Source: Erigeron canadensis (lineage: Eukaryota; Streptophyta; Magnoliopsida; Asterales; Asteraceae). Taken from it: a DNA stretch of 64,000 bases. A program made the position numbers and the translations under genes. The stretch spans positions 46,975,633 through 47,039,632 of the forward strand of contig NC_057768.1 of the NCBI RefSeq assembly GCF_010389155.1. Reading direction: 5' to 3'. Below, in pieces: positions 24,472 through 35,088 of this stretch; the first letter of the stretch is position 1; every line of letters starts with the position of its first letter. Under the pieces are notes generated by a model. It was not told where the DNA came from and made no database searches. It saw nothing but the letters and a program-made list of their open reading frames with translations.

Positions 24472-25038
24472 TTAGCATAGTAAAACACATGGTAATCATG
24501 TTGATTTACTGTGTTCAATATCAAAACTTTCAAATTTTCATTATTTTTCACCCTTCGACAACAGAACTAAATATAAAGTTAATAAGTTAGTAGGATCACA
24601 AAGTTTTTTAGACCCTTTAATTGATAAATTTAATACATTAATTAGTAACCATATATATTAAAATATTAGATGGACGAAAAAACCATCAAAAAGGCTTTAG
24701 CCCATTTGGTTTCCGGTTGCAAAGAGTGAAAATCTTAACTATATTACTATGACACCTAGACATATGAGGTAGCATCTCAGGATGAGATGACAATTGTAAA
24801 GTGAAAACCTTTAATATGTGACATCTAGGCGTATGATGTGACATCTGAGAATGAGTTGACAATTGAGATGATAATCGTAAAATGAAAATCTTAACTACGT
24901 TATGGATGACATCAAGGTGTATGAAATGGCATTTAAGATGACAAACTTCTAAATACAAAATCATATAAAACTGATACATATAATAAAAGTTGATATGATG
25001 AATAATGAGAGTATTACATGGTAAAGGTGTTATATATA
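24472..25038. other. Intergenic with short degenerate repeats
   Basis: Words such as TATGACACCTAGACATATGA and GTGACATCTAGGCGTATGA recur between 24740 and 24930. No gene. Confidence 0.4.
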
Positions 25039-25047
25039 TAAATTTTA

Positions 25048-25597
25048 GAGTTAATTACTTAAATAGTACCTAACGTTTGTACGATATTGCTGGTATGATA
25101 CCTTTCATTTCGAAATAACGCGGATCATACCTAACGTTTTCAAAAGTCCACTCGGATCATACTGAAACCAAACGTCGTTTGATGGCCGTTAACCCCCCCC
25201 CCCCCCCCCCCACCCCCACGTGACTTGCACGTGAAGAGTAAAGATGTAATATCGCGTTTCTTAATTACTTAAATGGTATCTCAACGTTTGCATGAAATTC
25301 ATCTTTCAAAACAAAAAAAAAAAAACAAATAATAATAACTAACCATTAGGTATGAAACCAACAATATCGTGCAAACGTTAGGTACCAGTTAAGTAATTAA
25401 GAAACACGATATTATATTTTTACCCCTCACGTGCAAGTCACGTAGGGGTTTTTTAATGACCATCAAACGACATTTGGTTCCACTATGGTCCGAGTGGGGT
25501 TTTGAAAACGTTATGTATGATCCGCGTAATTTCAAAGGGAAAGGTATTAAACTAGCAATATCGTGCAAACGTTAAGTACTATCTAAGTAATTAACTC
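25048..25597. mobile_element. Mutator-type fold-back MITE, 9-bp duplication
   Basis: The ends GAGTTAATTACTTAAATAGT and (reverse) GAGTTAATTACTTAGATAGT are inverted, and the inverted arms extend over most of the 550 bp. TAAATTTTA at 25039..25047 and 25598..25606 is a perfect 9-bp target duplication, the length expected for Mutator-like elements. Each arm carries a second internal copy of the TTAATTACTTAA start (near 25262 and 25385). A poly-C run is at 25193..25211. No transposase ORF. Confidence 0.88.
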
Positions 25598-25606
25598 TAA
25601 ATTTTA

Positions 25607-26795
25607 TTACAAAACCCAAATCTCTACTCCTTAATAATGCAACCCCCCACCCCCCACCCCCCTGAATTAAATATTTCTGTTGAATACCTTATTTGCCCTT
25701 AGACTTTTTTGTTTTTTTCTTTACGTAACTAACCAAAATCCCAAATAAGCAGACTGTCTTTCCCACTACTGCCGTCGTATTGCGCGAGAACTATGCTCAT
25801 GGGTGATAAAGAGAAACATAGGGATATATGATACACGTGACAGGAGGTAAAGGTGTTGTGCTAGCTTTTCTACCTCACACAAGTCTTCACCCGTGTTAGC
25901 CCCATCCTTCGATTATTATCGACAACTTTGACCTGCTATCTATATGTTTTCTCCACAGCTTTTAACCTGCTATTTTTTTTTTAACCTCAATTAAAAATCC
26001 ACAGCTTTCGATTATTATGCCTTTTTTAAAAATAATGACAGGTCGGGTTATGGTCGCTTTAATTAGCTGAATTTCTTAGTTAATTAGTAGCGGATAATTA
26101 GTATTATTCTTTACAGCCGATCGTATCGATTGCATGAGTCCTAGATGGTACTTAAAGTTTTTGTTAGTGTTTTTCAATGTTAACTATATCTACTTTTTTA
26201 TAATGCAATTTTGTATAATCTACCACAAGGAAGAAATTTTATAATGCAATTTTGTATGTATTAACTATATCTACTTTTTTCCTTTTCATTTTTAGCAAGC
26301 AAAATTATAAACATATCTTTAAAATTTGTAAGTATTATATTCTAACTAAATAAGGATGGAGGTGTCCCAAGCTAGTTTCATCTTTGATTCGACAATAATT
26401 TAGGTGGTGTTTTGTTAGACTGTAATAAAATAATAATTGTTATTGATAGAACAAAAAAATAGACAAAAGTATGTAGAAGACTATGTGAGCCGAGTTGAGA
26501 TTCTTCTATCGGGTTTTCACTTTCTTATATTCTCTCAAAGTTGAAATTTCTCAAAGAAAAAAGTAATAGGTTTTTAACTTTATTTTATGAAGAACTTTTC
26601 ATCATATTTATAATATCAAATTCATTTTAATTTAATGTGTATATATATAGAAAAGTAATAAACCAAACTAACAGATTAACCTAATAATCAACCAAAAAAC
26701 TTTATCACATTATATGAATAATAAGTGAAATCCACTTATTCTTTTTCAATATGCCAATTTTTATCATCATATTCTTAAGTTGATTTATCATTTTT
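25607..26795. other. Intergenic, no gene seen
   Basis: AT-rich. A short duplication of ATTTTATAATGCAATTTTGT-like text occurs near 26195 and 26235. No gene. Confidence 0.45.
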
Positions 26796-26817
26796 CATAT
26801 ATATATATATATATATA

Positions 26818-27185
26818 GTAACACTCCTGGTAAGAAGACTCTTAAAATAAGAACCGGTAAGAACACTTAAAAACATCATTTTGATATATAAAACTAACAT
26901 AGTGCATAACTAATTATCATTATTTAAGTGTTTAACAACACATAGATCCGTCAAAATTGAAAAAAAACACGTTTTTTGTTGGATGTATCATTTTAATGAA
27001 TATGCATCCAAGATGGATGCACAAAACAAAAAACATGATTTTCTCGATTTTGACAGACCAATATATTGTTAAACACTTAAATAATGATAATTAGTTTTGC
27101 ACTATATTAGTTTTATGAACTTTTAATTCATCAAAATAAAGTTTTTAAGCGTTTTCACTATGCTCTTATTTTAAGGGTGTTCTTA
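26818..27185. mobile_element. Fold-back MITE, copy A
   Basis: Starts GTAACACTCCTGGTAAGA right after an (AT)n tract and ends TTTTAAGGGTGTTCTTA. The two halves are inverted copies over nearly the full length: ACTTAAAAACATCATTTTGA pairs with TCAAAATAAAGTTTTTAAGC, and GATGCACAAAACAAAAAACA with TTTTTTGTTGGATGTATC. Related copies are at 2640, 48000 and 48869. Non-coding. Confidence 0.75.
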
Positions 27186-27195
27186 TTTGATTTGC

Positions 27196-27428
27196 CGATT
27201 TGGTTGGATCAGTGGTTGGAGTTCATGCCTCTGGAAACAGAGGTCATGGGTTCGATCCTCATGCCCAGCAAGACTGGGGGTCCTTTTCTACTTATGGTAG
27301 AACCTGGAATCAACCACTCTACCTTTGGTAGGGGTAAGGCTGTCTACATATCAACCTTCCCCATACACCGTCGAAGACTATATTGAGACCCAAAACCCGT
27401 GAAAAACGACATTGGGAGTTACTTTACC
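27196..27428 (+). mobile_element. SINE with 15-bp target duplication
   Basis: TCTTATTTGATTTGC at 27181..27195 is repeated exactly at 27429..27443. A box GGATCAGTGG is near 27206 and B box GGTTCGATCC is at 27249..27258. It inserted at the right edge of fold-back MITE copy A, so it is younger than that MITE. The 69-residue open frame across it is not a gene. Confidence 0.9.
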
Positions 27429-27443
27429 TCTTATTTGATTTGC

Positions 27444-27961
27444 AGCCTATATATATATATATATATATATATATGAAGATAATTGAGCAATCTCTGATTA
27501 AATATTATCACGAGACGGACTCCTATTATGTAAACATTGTAATTACATTCTCATTAAGTTGTCTATTCCACCTAATGTTAAAATACCGGAAATTTTTTTT
27601 TTGCTTAGTCCAAATTTCATAATAAATAATTCTTTCTTATGTATTTTTTTTTATAAATTAAACTAATAGCTTTGAATTGGAGTATGTTTGACAACATTAG
27701 TCGAAACCGATTATTAGATAGAGTTGGAAATTGAAACTGTTGTTAATGTAAAAATGTTTGTCAAAAAGTTATGAGAGTGTTGGATTTTTTTAAACTGAAA
27801 TACTTGTTTGTTTCAAAACAATTAGTTTATAGATCATAAAGACCAATTGGAAAATATCATAAGTTGTTAAAACAATCATATAAACCACTATTTTATATAA
27901 TGTTGGGAATTTATGATACTTGTTTGTATTGAAGTTTGCCACATGTGGTTTTTTTAGATTA
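27444..27961. other. Intergenic, no gene seen
   Basis: Begins with an (AT)n tract at 27449..27474; otherwise AT-rich and featureless. Confidence 0.5.
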
Positions 27962-28100
27962 ATGAAGATTCAAATTGTGCTAAATGTAAATTTGGTGAGG
28001 GTTAGCTATGTTATACCCATTACGAGTGGGGAAGTAAAGCTTTTAGAGCGTAGTCAGAATTTGATTCAATGGTGGGCGCACCAAAGTAGGTGTGTTAGCA
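27962..28100 (+). mobile_element. Older 5'-truncated SINE
   Basis: Parallels the 3' part of the next element: GATTCAAATTGTGCTAAATG against GGTTCAAATCCTGCCACATG, then TGGTGGGCGCACCAAAGTAG against CGTGGGCGCATCAAAATTG. The A-box half is missing or unrecognisable. Confidence 0.45.
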
Positions 28101-28104
28101 AGTT

Positions 28105-28325
28105 ATTCATTCGTCATTGGGTGATAGTCTAGTGATTAGGGAGTTTTCAACTATGTGGTTTCTTCTTAGGGGGTCATGGGTTCAAATCCTGCCACATGCA
28201 AATGTGGTGAGTATCACATGAGAGAGCAAACCCTTTAGGGCATTGGCAGGATTTGAATCCGGCGTGGGCGCATCAAAATTGAGGGTGTTAGCCTTTATCC
28301 GTTTTGCCTTTCAAAAATAAAATAA
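28105..28325 (+). mobile_element. SINE (tRNA-derived)
   Basis: A-box region GATAGTCTAGTGATTAGGG near 28122, B box GGTTCAAATCC near 28170, and an A-rich 3' end (TTTCAAAAATAAAATAAAAAG). It is directly downstream of an older relative. A GGCAGGATTTGAATCC segment near 28245 is the inverse of its own B-box region, so the RNA can fold. Confidence 0.6.
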
Positions 28326-28651
28326 AAAGATAAACAAATTATTTATTCTGTCTTACAAAACCCGTTAATTTAACTAATTAATAAGCAAGTAAAATAAAAA
28401 TGCAGAAGAGTTCACACAAAAAAAATTAAACTATTGAACTTCTAAACCAAGATCATGCATACAATATAGTGAAATAAAACAACAAATAAAGAAGAAATAC
28501 ATACCTCTTAAAAGAAAGTGGAATGTTAAATTATGTCACGCACAAGAATCCAATTCTATAGTTTTGAATTTTTTTTTTTTTTTAATTGAAATAGTTGTCA
28601 CAATAATCTTTTCTTACATGTATAAATATGAAAATATAAAGAAATAAAATA

Positions 28652-28659
28652 TATAAATA
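28652..28659 (+). promoter_or_regulatory. TATA box of the bHLH gene
   Basis: TATAAATA 72 bp upstream of the start codon, giving a leader of about 40 nt if transcription starts some 30 bp downstream. Confidence 0.6.
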
Positions 28660-28723
28660 GATATGTGTGAACAAACACAAAAGCCTAAAGTTGGCTCACA
28701 TTAGATAACAAAAAGAGGAGAGC

Positions 28724-31567
28724 ATGGCTTTGGAAACACTTTCTTCCAATGAACTCCTCAACTTCATAATCTATGACACCATCTCTGCTACCCCTTTTAC
28801 CTACTGCAATGACTCCTCTGAAACCACTACTACTCACACTAATTACTTCTTTCATCACCTTGAGAATCAAAACCCCGCTAATAATCCTCCTCCTCCTCAT
28901 CAAGAAATTTTATCAGATGCAACAACTGCTGCCATGGATATTCTGAGCTCTAATTCTTCATTAACTACAACCACTGAAAAGATGTCTATGGCAGTTCAAG
29001 CTTTTTGTAGTAGCAAAATCCCAGTAGACAAGCTGAGTAATAATAATAATAATAATAATAATTACAGTGGTCAAAATTTAGGGGTGCAAAATGGAGGTGG
29101 TAAGAAAAAAAGAAGAAGAAGGCCACGGGTTTGTAAAAACAAAGAAGAAGCTGAAACTCAAAGAATGACTCACATTGCCGTTGAAAGAAATCGCCGGAAA
29201 CAAATGAATGAACATCTTGCCGTCTTAAGGTCTCTCATGCCGGAATCTTATGTTCAAAGGGTACGTAGTGCAGTGTGTGAATTAATTCTTCTTTTTTTTT
29301 TTTAATGTAGCTAGCTAGCTAGATCCAATTTTATTTTATTTTTATAAAATGTAGGGTTTTTTCGGAATATATATATTTTTTTTAATCATTGCTTCTTTTT
29401 CTTTTGAAGATAAGATTTTCTTTAGTACATGAAGAAAGAAACAAAAAAGACATTCGGATATGTCTCAAGGATTTTTGATTTAAATTAAACTTTAAATTTA
29501 ATTCAGCAAAAATAATTCAACATTAATTTTTAATTCACCTTTTCCTCTAGCTAGGGAATTTTCCAAATTGTTGTTTTTGGGTTGGTAGAAAATGCAATGT
29601 CGACAATCCATATGCATCCACACATATATGTTCTTTTCAAATGAATAAGATAATTAATTTCATTAATATAATTAGTACCTAGCTAGTTACTATTATACAT
29701 ACTTAATATTCAAGTTTTGTATGTTATACCACCTTGGCTAACTAAACTTGTTTTCTGATAAATAAATCATGACATGTTTTCTGTTAACTAAATTTCATAA
29801 ATCAAGTTTGAATTTGTAACTAGAAAGCTTGACTAACAGTAATAATATTGACATTATCTGGCTTAGCTATTTCAATTCTCTCTCATGGTACAAAATCTTA
29901 AACAGTGTAATTAACAGTGGTTCATCTGTATAAAAAGCAATTCTCTTCTTTTTAGAGATCCCTTTTCCTGTCAATTTGTCGGATGCAATGAACAAACAAT
30001 AAAGTGCCAAAGTTTTTGCAGTGTTTACATGGTTGACTTAAGTTACATTTATTTTGGACTTAAATAATTAAGTTCAAATCAATTCATTCCCAAACACACT
30101 TAAATAATTATGACAACTCTACCCCTTTTAATTTCTTAATTAATTAATTACTTTGTAGGGTGACCAAGCTTCTATAGTTGGTGGTGCTATAGAATTTGTG
30201 AAAGAGCTTGAACATCTCTTACAATCTCTTGAAGCACAAAAGTTCATCTTGACTCAACAACAAGAAGAAGAACAAGAATTAGCTGAAGATGGAAATGATA
30301 ATAATTTCACTAAGTTATTATCATCAGTTGCACCCCCATTCTCGCAGTTTTTTTCTTACCCACAATACACTTGCTCTCAGATTCCCAAGTATACCTCTAA
30401 AAGCAAAGCGGCCATTGCAGATATTGAAGTAACTTTGATCGAAACGCATGCTAATCTACGCATTTTGTCACAAAAACGGCTGGCTCAACTCTCGAAAATG
30501 GTGGCTTGTTTTCAAACTCTTCATTTGTCGGTACTTCATCTCAATGTTACCACCTTGGAACCATTAGTCCTCTACTCCATAAGTGTCAAGGTACTTAATT
30601 AGTTAAGCTAATTCAATATATATATATATATATATAGTATAGTGTTTATATATAACAATGCAATGTGACAATGTTGTGTAATGCAAAATTAGAAATAACC
30701 CTTGCATTGTATCGATAACATGATAATTGGTTTAAGAATTACTAGTTTTTGCATAAGTATACACAAAAACAAATTACTGTTCATGTGTATATTGTTCATG
30801 CAAAAGTGGATGGTTGAAAATGACTTTACAATGGATGACTTCACAATGCAAGAAACCCAGCTTTTTGAGTACTTTCCTTTTTTATCATTAGACACAAATT
30901 TCTTTTTCATTCTTGGAAAATAGTAAAACTTTCATCATGGTCAAGGAAAAAGAAATGTAAGAAAGTGTCCATATATCAAAGCTTTCTTTTAACCTTTTTT
31001 TTTCCCCCGAATATATGGCATTATATACCAAAATATTAATAGGACTTGATTTCAGGGTTCTTTATGGGGAAAACAAGAAGTCTAATGGGGAGGGTATTTT
31101 TGGGAATTACATCAGGTAAGACCTAATTCTGTTAATGTTTTGGAAATGATGGGTAGAAAAGGATGTTTTTTTTTTCCATAAATATTGATGTTTCCTAGTT
31201 TTAGTTTGTTTGTCTTGGAATTAAACTTAAGGAAATATTCAAACATGGAGTATTCATTCTAGTCAATTCTAGAAAATATATAAATGCTAAGCATTATTAT
31301 TTTTTTTTAAATAACCTAAAAATTCTTTTAATATCATTAAGACTTGTGATTTGTAATCCATTTATTATTTTGTTTGTTTTTTCATGTAACATGAATTTTA
31401 GAAAGATTTTTATGCTAACATATATAACTATAAAATAAAATAATGTATATATATAGGTGGAAGAAGGATGCAGACTAAACTCAGCAGACGAGATTGCAGG
31501 TGCAGTCCACCAGATGCTCAGAATTATTGAGGAGGAAGCTACCCTATGTGTTGTTGATTCTCTATAA
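28724..31567 (+). CDS. BHLH71: bHLH transcription factor, bHLH71-like
   Basis: Three exons, 28724..29260, 30159..30590 and 31457..31567, give 359 residues. Junctions are AGG|GTACGT, TGTAG|GGTGAC, AAG|GTACTT and ATAG|GTGGAA. The basic region [20 protein letters not shown] has the DNA-contacting H150, E154 and R158 for E-box (CANNTG) binding, preceded by a nuclear-localisation-like KKKRRRRPR at 127-135. Helix-loop-helix runs to about 204, with [17 protein letters not shown] spanning the first junction. Residues about 266-350 form the conserved C-terminal ACT-like dimerisation region, ending in an acidic IIEEEA tail. The N-terminus [14 protein letters not shown] resembles Arabidopsis bHLH71. That group (bHLH71/94/96, near FAMA/MUTE/SPCH) is nuclear and linked to stomatal-lineage development; bHLH71 is reported as a partner of those factors. 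An Asn tract (106-113) is encoded by an AAT repeat. Orthology is inferred from remembered family sequence. Confidence 0.9.
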
Positions 31568-32678
31568 TAAAACTAGGAAAAATAGTTGCTGCTTTTGTTT
31601 TTACCATTTTACCCCTGTTGGGCTTTTGTAAAATCAGCATAATGCCACCCTCCCGCCCTCCCTCTTGTTCTTGGTGCACAGTACTAGGATTTGATAGCTA
31701 GCTGCTAGTATTACTTTACTTTTTTTTTTCTTTTTTTTTCTTATGTACTGTAAGAGTAGTACGTACGTTTAAGCTAGATGTTTTCAGAAATTAACGACTG
31801 AGTGATGTGAGTTGAGTAGTACGTATCGATGAATTATTATTTTATGTTGTCAACATATATAAATAATTTAATTACTAATTGTCAAATGTAATATTATTGG
31901 ATTGAAATAATGTTGAATGTAAATTATTAGATAAACTATATATACGACTTGTATGTATATGAGCTGAATTTTTTGTTTGACAAAGAGAAGATGGTCGATT
32001 TAAAAGAAAATACAAAGTACAGTCTTGGATAAAAGTCAATGAAAAAAGGCAAAGAGAAAGACAAACAGTAAAGCAAAATTCCCTTTTATTTTTGCATTTT
32101 TTGGTTTATATATGTATAGATATCTTAAAATATGCAATTCTCCACACAAGCAATGCCAAAACTTTGGGGAAGAGAAAATTAATCTGAAAAGGAGTTGTTA
32201 TTTCAGAGTCATGGATGCAAATATCAATGTGTTGTTGGTCTTTAGAAAATGAATCCAAGCAAAAAGTTTAATAGATAGATAATCGATCGAGAAACAATAA
32301 CATTCACGGTGTAAATTGTTTGTTCATTATGATGTAACTTTTAATGACATATATTACAACTGCTGAAACATATTTTACTACCTCCTTTTTAAGCTACTAC
32401 TTGGAGTTCTACGTACGGTTATAAGCTATGAATTGGTGCTTTCACCCCCACTCTCCGTCATAACAAAATGTTTCCACTATATCTCAGGAGTAATTAATCA
32501 AAGGAGGGTTGGTCCTCACATCGGCGTGACTAGCTTGACATGCACCATAGTGGACAAGAATTGCGGTGTTCGGATTCCCTATGCCGATCTGCATCTTGCA
32601 TTATGTGTGTTCTTTAATCTTAACTCAAACACACAAATATAGCTAAAGAAGGGGGATTCTTGGTTGTCCTACAACCAA
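31568..32678. other. 3' flank of the bHLH gene
   Basis: AT-rich with AATAAA overlapping the stop codon. No further gene; the open frame at 32433..32642 has no recognisable features. Confidence 0.5.
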
Positions 32679-32683
32679 AATAT

Positions 32684-33042
32684 TGTTGGGTTTTAATCTT
32701 ACTATGATGAACAAAATCACAGGTAATATATGAATATACTTTCTATTAGATCGTAACTTGCAATATTTGTTCATACGAAATTTACAGACGCTTGACCATA
32801 TATATAGATATCGAAAAGACACCATGAAACAGTGTGTTGTTTCATGAAACGGTGCCTATTCTAATAACCGACTCCAACTGACAATAACCGACTCTAATGG
32901 ACACCCTTTGATGTATCGGTGTGTCCCTTCCTTTTGGTTGTGTCCCTTGCCAAGAGTCACACCCTTTTATTTATTTACATAATACACACTATATATTCCA
33001 ACTTGACACATTTAAACCAAAGATTTGGTTTAACGTTCAATA
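32684..33042 (-). repeat. 3' LTR of the gag-only element
   Basis: 359 bp, from TGTTGGG (plus strand) to GTTCAATA. Differs from the other LTR by four G-to-A substitutions, all G here. It lies next to the polypurine tract. Confidence 0.93.
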
Positions 33043-33052
33043 CTCCCCCTTA
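33043..33052 (-). other. Polypurine tract
   Basis: On the minus strand TAAGGGGGAG immediately before the 3' LTR. In LTR elements this primes plus-strand DNA synthesis. Confidence 0.8.
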
Positions 33053-33103
33053 AACTAAACTTTGGTTTAAGACGGGTCTTCAATCTTGCTTGGATTTTGC
33101 TTT

Positions 33104-33889
33104 TTACAGCAAGGCTGAATCTTCATCGGAGTGATAAACGAGGTGTGATACTTCATTCTTGTCTTTCTCCTTCCATTTGATACATTCATAAGCAAGGTGA
33201 CCAAATTCACCACAATTATAGCATCTCATTTTATTCTTGTCTTGTTCTCCTTGCTTCGTATCTCTTCCTCGTCCCTTTCCTACTTTGTTAAAGTTTCTCC
33301 TTCTTCCTTGATTGCTTGAACTTGCCATCAAAAGTTTGTCTTGATAATTTTCCTCATGTTCATCTTGACTTTTGAGTCGTTCTTCAAAAGCAATTAGTCT
33401 TCCAACGGCTTCTTCAAACAACATTTTGTCTAAATCTTGACATTGTTCGATAGACGTCACGATAGGTAGAAACTTCTTCGGAACAGAGTTAAGTAGTTTC
33501 CTTACGAGCACCTTATCTTTCAAAGTTTCACCAAGGCCTTTAAACTTGGCTTTTATACTACTTAACTTTCCTCCATAGTCGCTTACTTTTTCATTTGCCT
33601 TCATCCTTAGCATCTCTAGTTCACTCCTCAAGGTTTGCAGTCGTGCCTTTTGAACTAGATCCGCATCCAGATACTTGACTTTGATCGAATCCCATACTTC
33701 CTTTGCACTTTCGTATTGCGCAACTTGCATTAAGACATCTTGTGGCAATGTTTGAAAGACCATTGCCGTTGTTATATTTTCTTTCTTCTCATCCACATTA
33801 TCTTCGGTACTGATTATTTCAAACAAACCACGAGCCTTTAAGATTGATTCCATCATGATTGCCCATGTTGTGTAGTTTGTTTCGGTCAA
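33104..33889 (-). CDS. gag: Copia-type Gag polyprotein
   Basis: 261 residues as listed from a TTG codon. Residues 1-180 match the gag-polypeptide (UBN2-like) fold of Copia elements, with signature stretches ETNYTTWAIMMESILKARGL, AKEVWDSIKVKYL and LLNSVPKKFLPIV. A CCHC zinc knuckle follows at C223, C226, H231 and C236 (CYNCGEFGHLAYEC) after a basic Arg/Lys-rich linker, as expected for RNA packaging. The frame ends at TAA without any protease or pol region. Oddity: no ATG is in frame at the N-terminus. The coding-like text continues 15 codons upstream (33890..33934) and stops at an in-frame TGA (33935..33937); the first in-frame ATG is residue 12. The normal start has therefore probably been lost or shifted, and this copy may not make full Gag. 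Confidence 0.85.
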   Translation of the reverse strand: MTETNYTTWAIMMESILKARGLFEIISTEDNVDEKKENITTAMVFQTLPQDVLMQVAQYESAKEVWDSIKVKYLDADLVQKARLQTLRSELEMLRMKANEKVSDYGGKLSSIKAKFKGLGETLKDKVLVRKLLNSVPKKFLPIVTSIEQCQDLDKMLFEEAVGRLIAFEERLKSQDEHEENYQDKLLMASSSNQGRRRNFNKVGKGRGRDTKQGEQDKNKMRCYNCGEFGHLAYECIKWKEKDKNEVSHLVYHSDEDSALL

Positions 33890-33949
33890 TTTCGGGCATT
33901 GAAGTGCTATGTTCTGCTCTCGAGTTGGTGTGGATCATTTTCCCGTTGT

Positions 33950-34380
33950 CATGCTTGTTGCCTTCTTACTTGCTTTCTTTCTTACGTGTGATCGTACGAT
34001 CGTTCTTACTTGCTTTGAAACTCGAAAGTTTCTCTTACTTTGATCAAAGTTGGTCTTTCTTACTTACTGTGAAACACTAAAGTGTCTCTTTGACCAAAAA
34101 TGATATTTCTTACTTACTTTGCAACACTAGCGTTTTTCTAACGTACTTTGAAATTGCTAGAGTTTGCACTTACTTACTTACTTTGAAACACTAACGTTTT
34201 TCTTACTTACTTAGGAAACACTAGAGTTTTCTTACTTACTTTGAAATGCGAAGGTTTCGTTAAACAATGGGTTCCTAAAAAACTATAGGTTTCTTCTTAC
34301 TATGAACCACAAGGATTCGGTCTTACTTCTTACTTTGTGAACCACGAGGGTTCAGTCTTACTTCTAGTTTTGTATATTCC
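33950..34380 (-). repeat. Degenerate tandem repeat in the element's leader
   Basis: On the plus strand CTTACTTACTTTGAAACACT-like units recur about ten times with 25-60 bp spacing, each with a variable AAAGT/AGAGTTT tail. It lies between the primer-binding site and gag, where packaging signals sit in LTR elements; that role is an inference. Confidence 0.6.
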
Positions 34381-35074
34381 TAATTTAAAGGAATGATTTT
34401 CTTCCCTTAAATAAAATTATACAATAACTTTAATTTTATGTTCTTACTTTGTAACCCCAATCAATTGGAAATTTACTAATCCTAAAATTAAATAACTTAA
34501 TTCAAGATTTCGTTTTAAATCTTTCAAATTTATAAATTTCTAATCTAATAATGAAATATATAAAGTGAAAGAGAAAAGGACTTATTCAGATTTGATTGTG
34601 TCTTCTGTTGGTAAAGAGATAAATGGTGTCCCACTTGTTGACTTTTGCTTACAATCACATACAATTGGTAAAGCCAAAATCGATCACTCCTTATCTTCTT
34701 TATTTCCGATATTTTTCTTTAAAAGAGCAATACCACCAAGTCTCCTGTTTCTTGCTTCCAATCGATCAAAAACACAATAACGGTTAAGCCCCTTTCTTCA
34801 GATTGCAATAGAGATGAAGATGATTCAATCACTGTCAAGTTTCTTTCTATTCTTCCACAGCCACACAAAACGGTTGTCCTTTCTGGTCACCAAAAGAAAA
34901 CATCAAATCGATTTAGGGTATTACGATCCCCTCCTTTCTGAGATCGGCGGTTGTTTCTTTCCAGTGGTGTCTGGTTAAAATATATGGCGGTGGTGGTTTT
35001 ATAAGAATGAATCGCACCCCTCTTTCTTTCGTCTTGCGGTAAAAGGATTGCAATTCCCTTGAATCGAGCCTGAT

Positions 35075-35086
35075 GCTCTGATACCA
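35075..35086 (-). other. Primer-binding site (tRNA-iMet type)
   Basis: Minus strand TGGTATCAGAGC, two bases inside the 5' LTR, complementary to the 3' end of plant initiator-methionine tRNA. Fixes the element's orientation. Confidence 0.9.
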
Positions 35087-35088
35087 AT

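Noticed and set aside
24686..24979. 97-residue His-rich open frame on the minus strand
   Set aside because: The peptide repeats only because the DNA is a degenerate tandem repeat (GTGACATCTAGG-like).
30689..30923. Overlapping open frames on both strands within the bHLH gene
   Set aside because: They lie in intron 2 of the bHLH gene and have no features.
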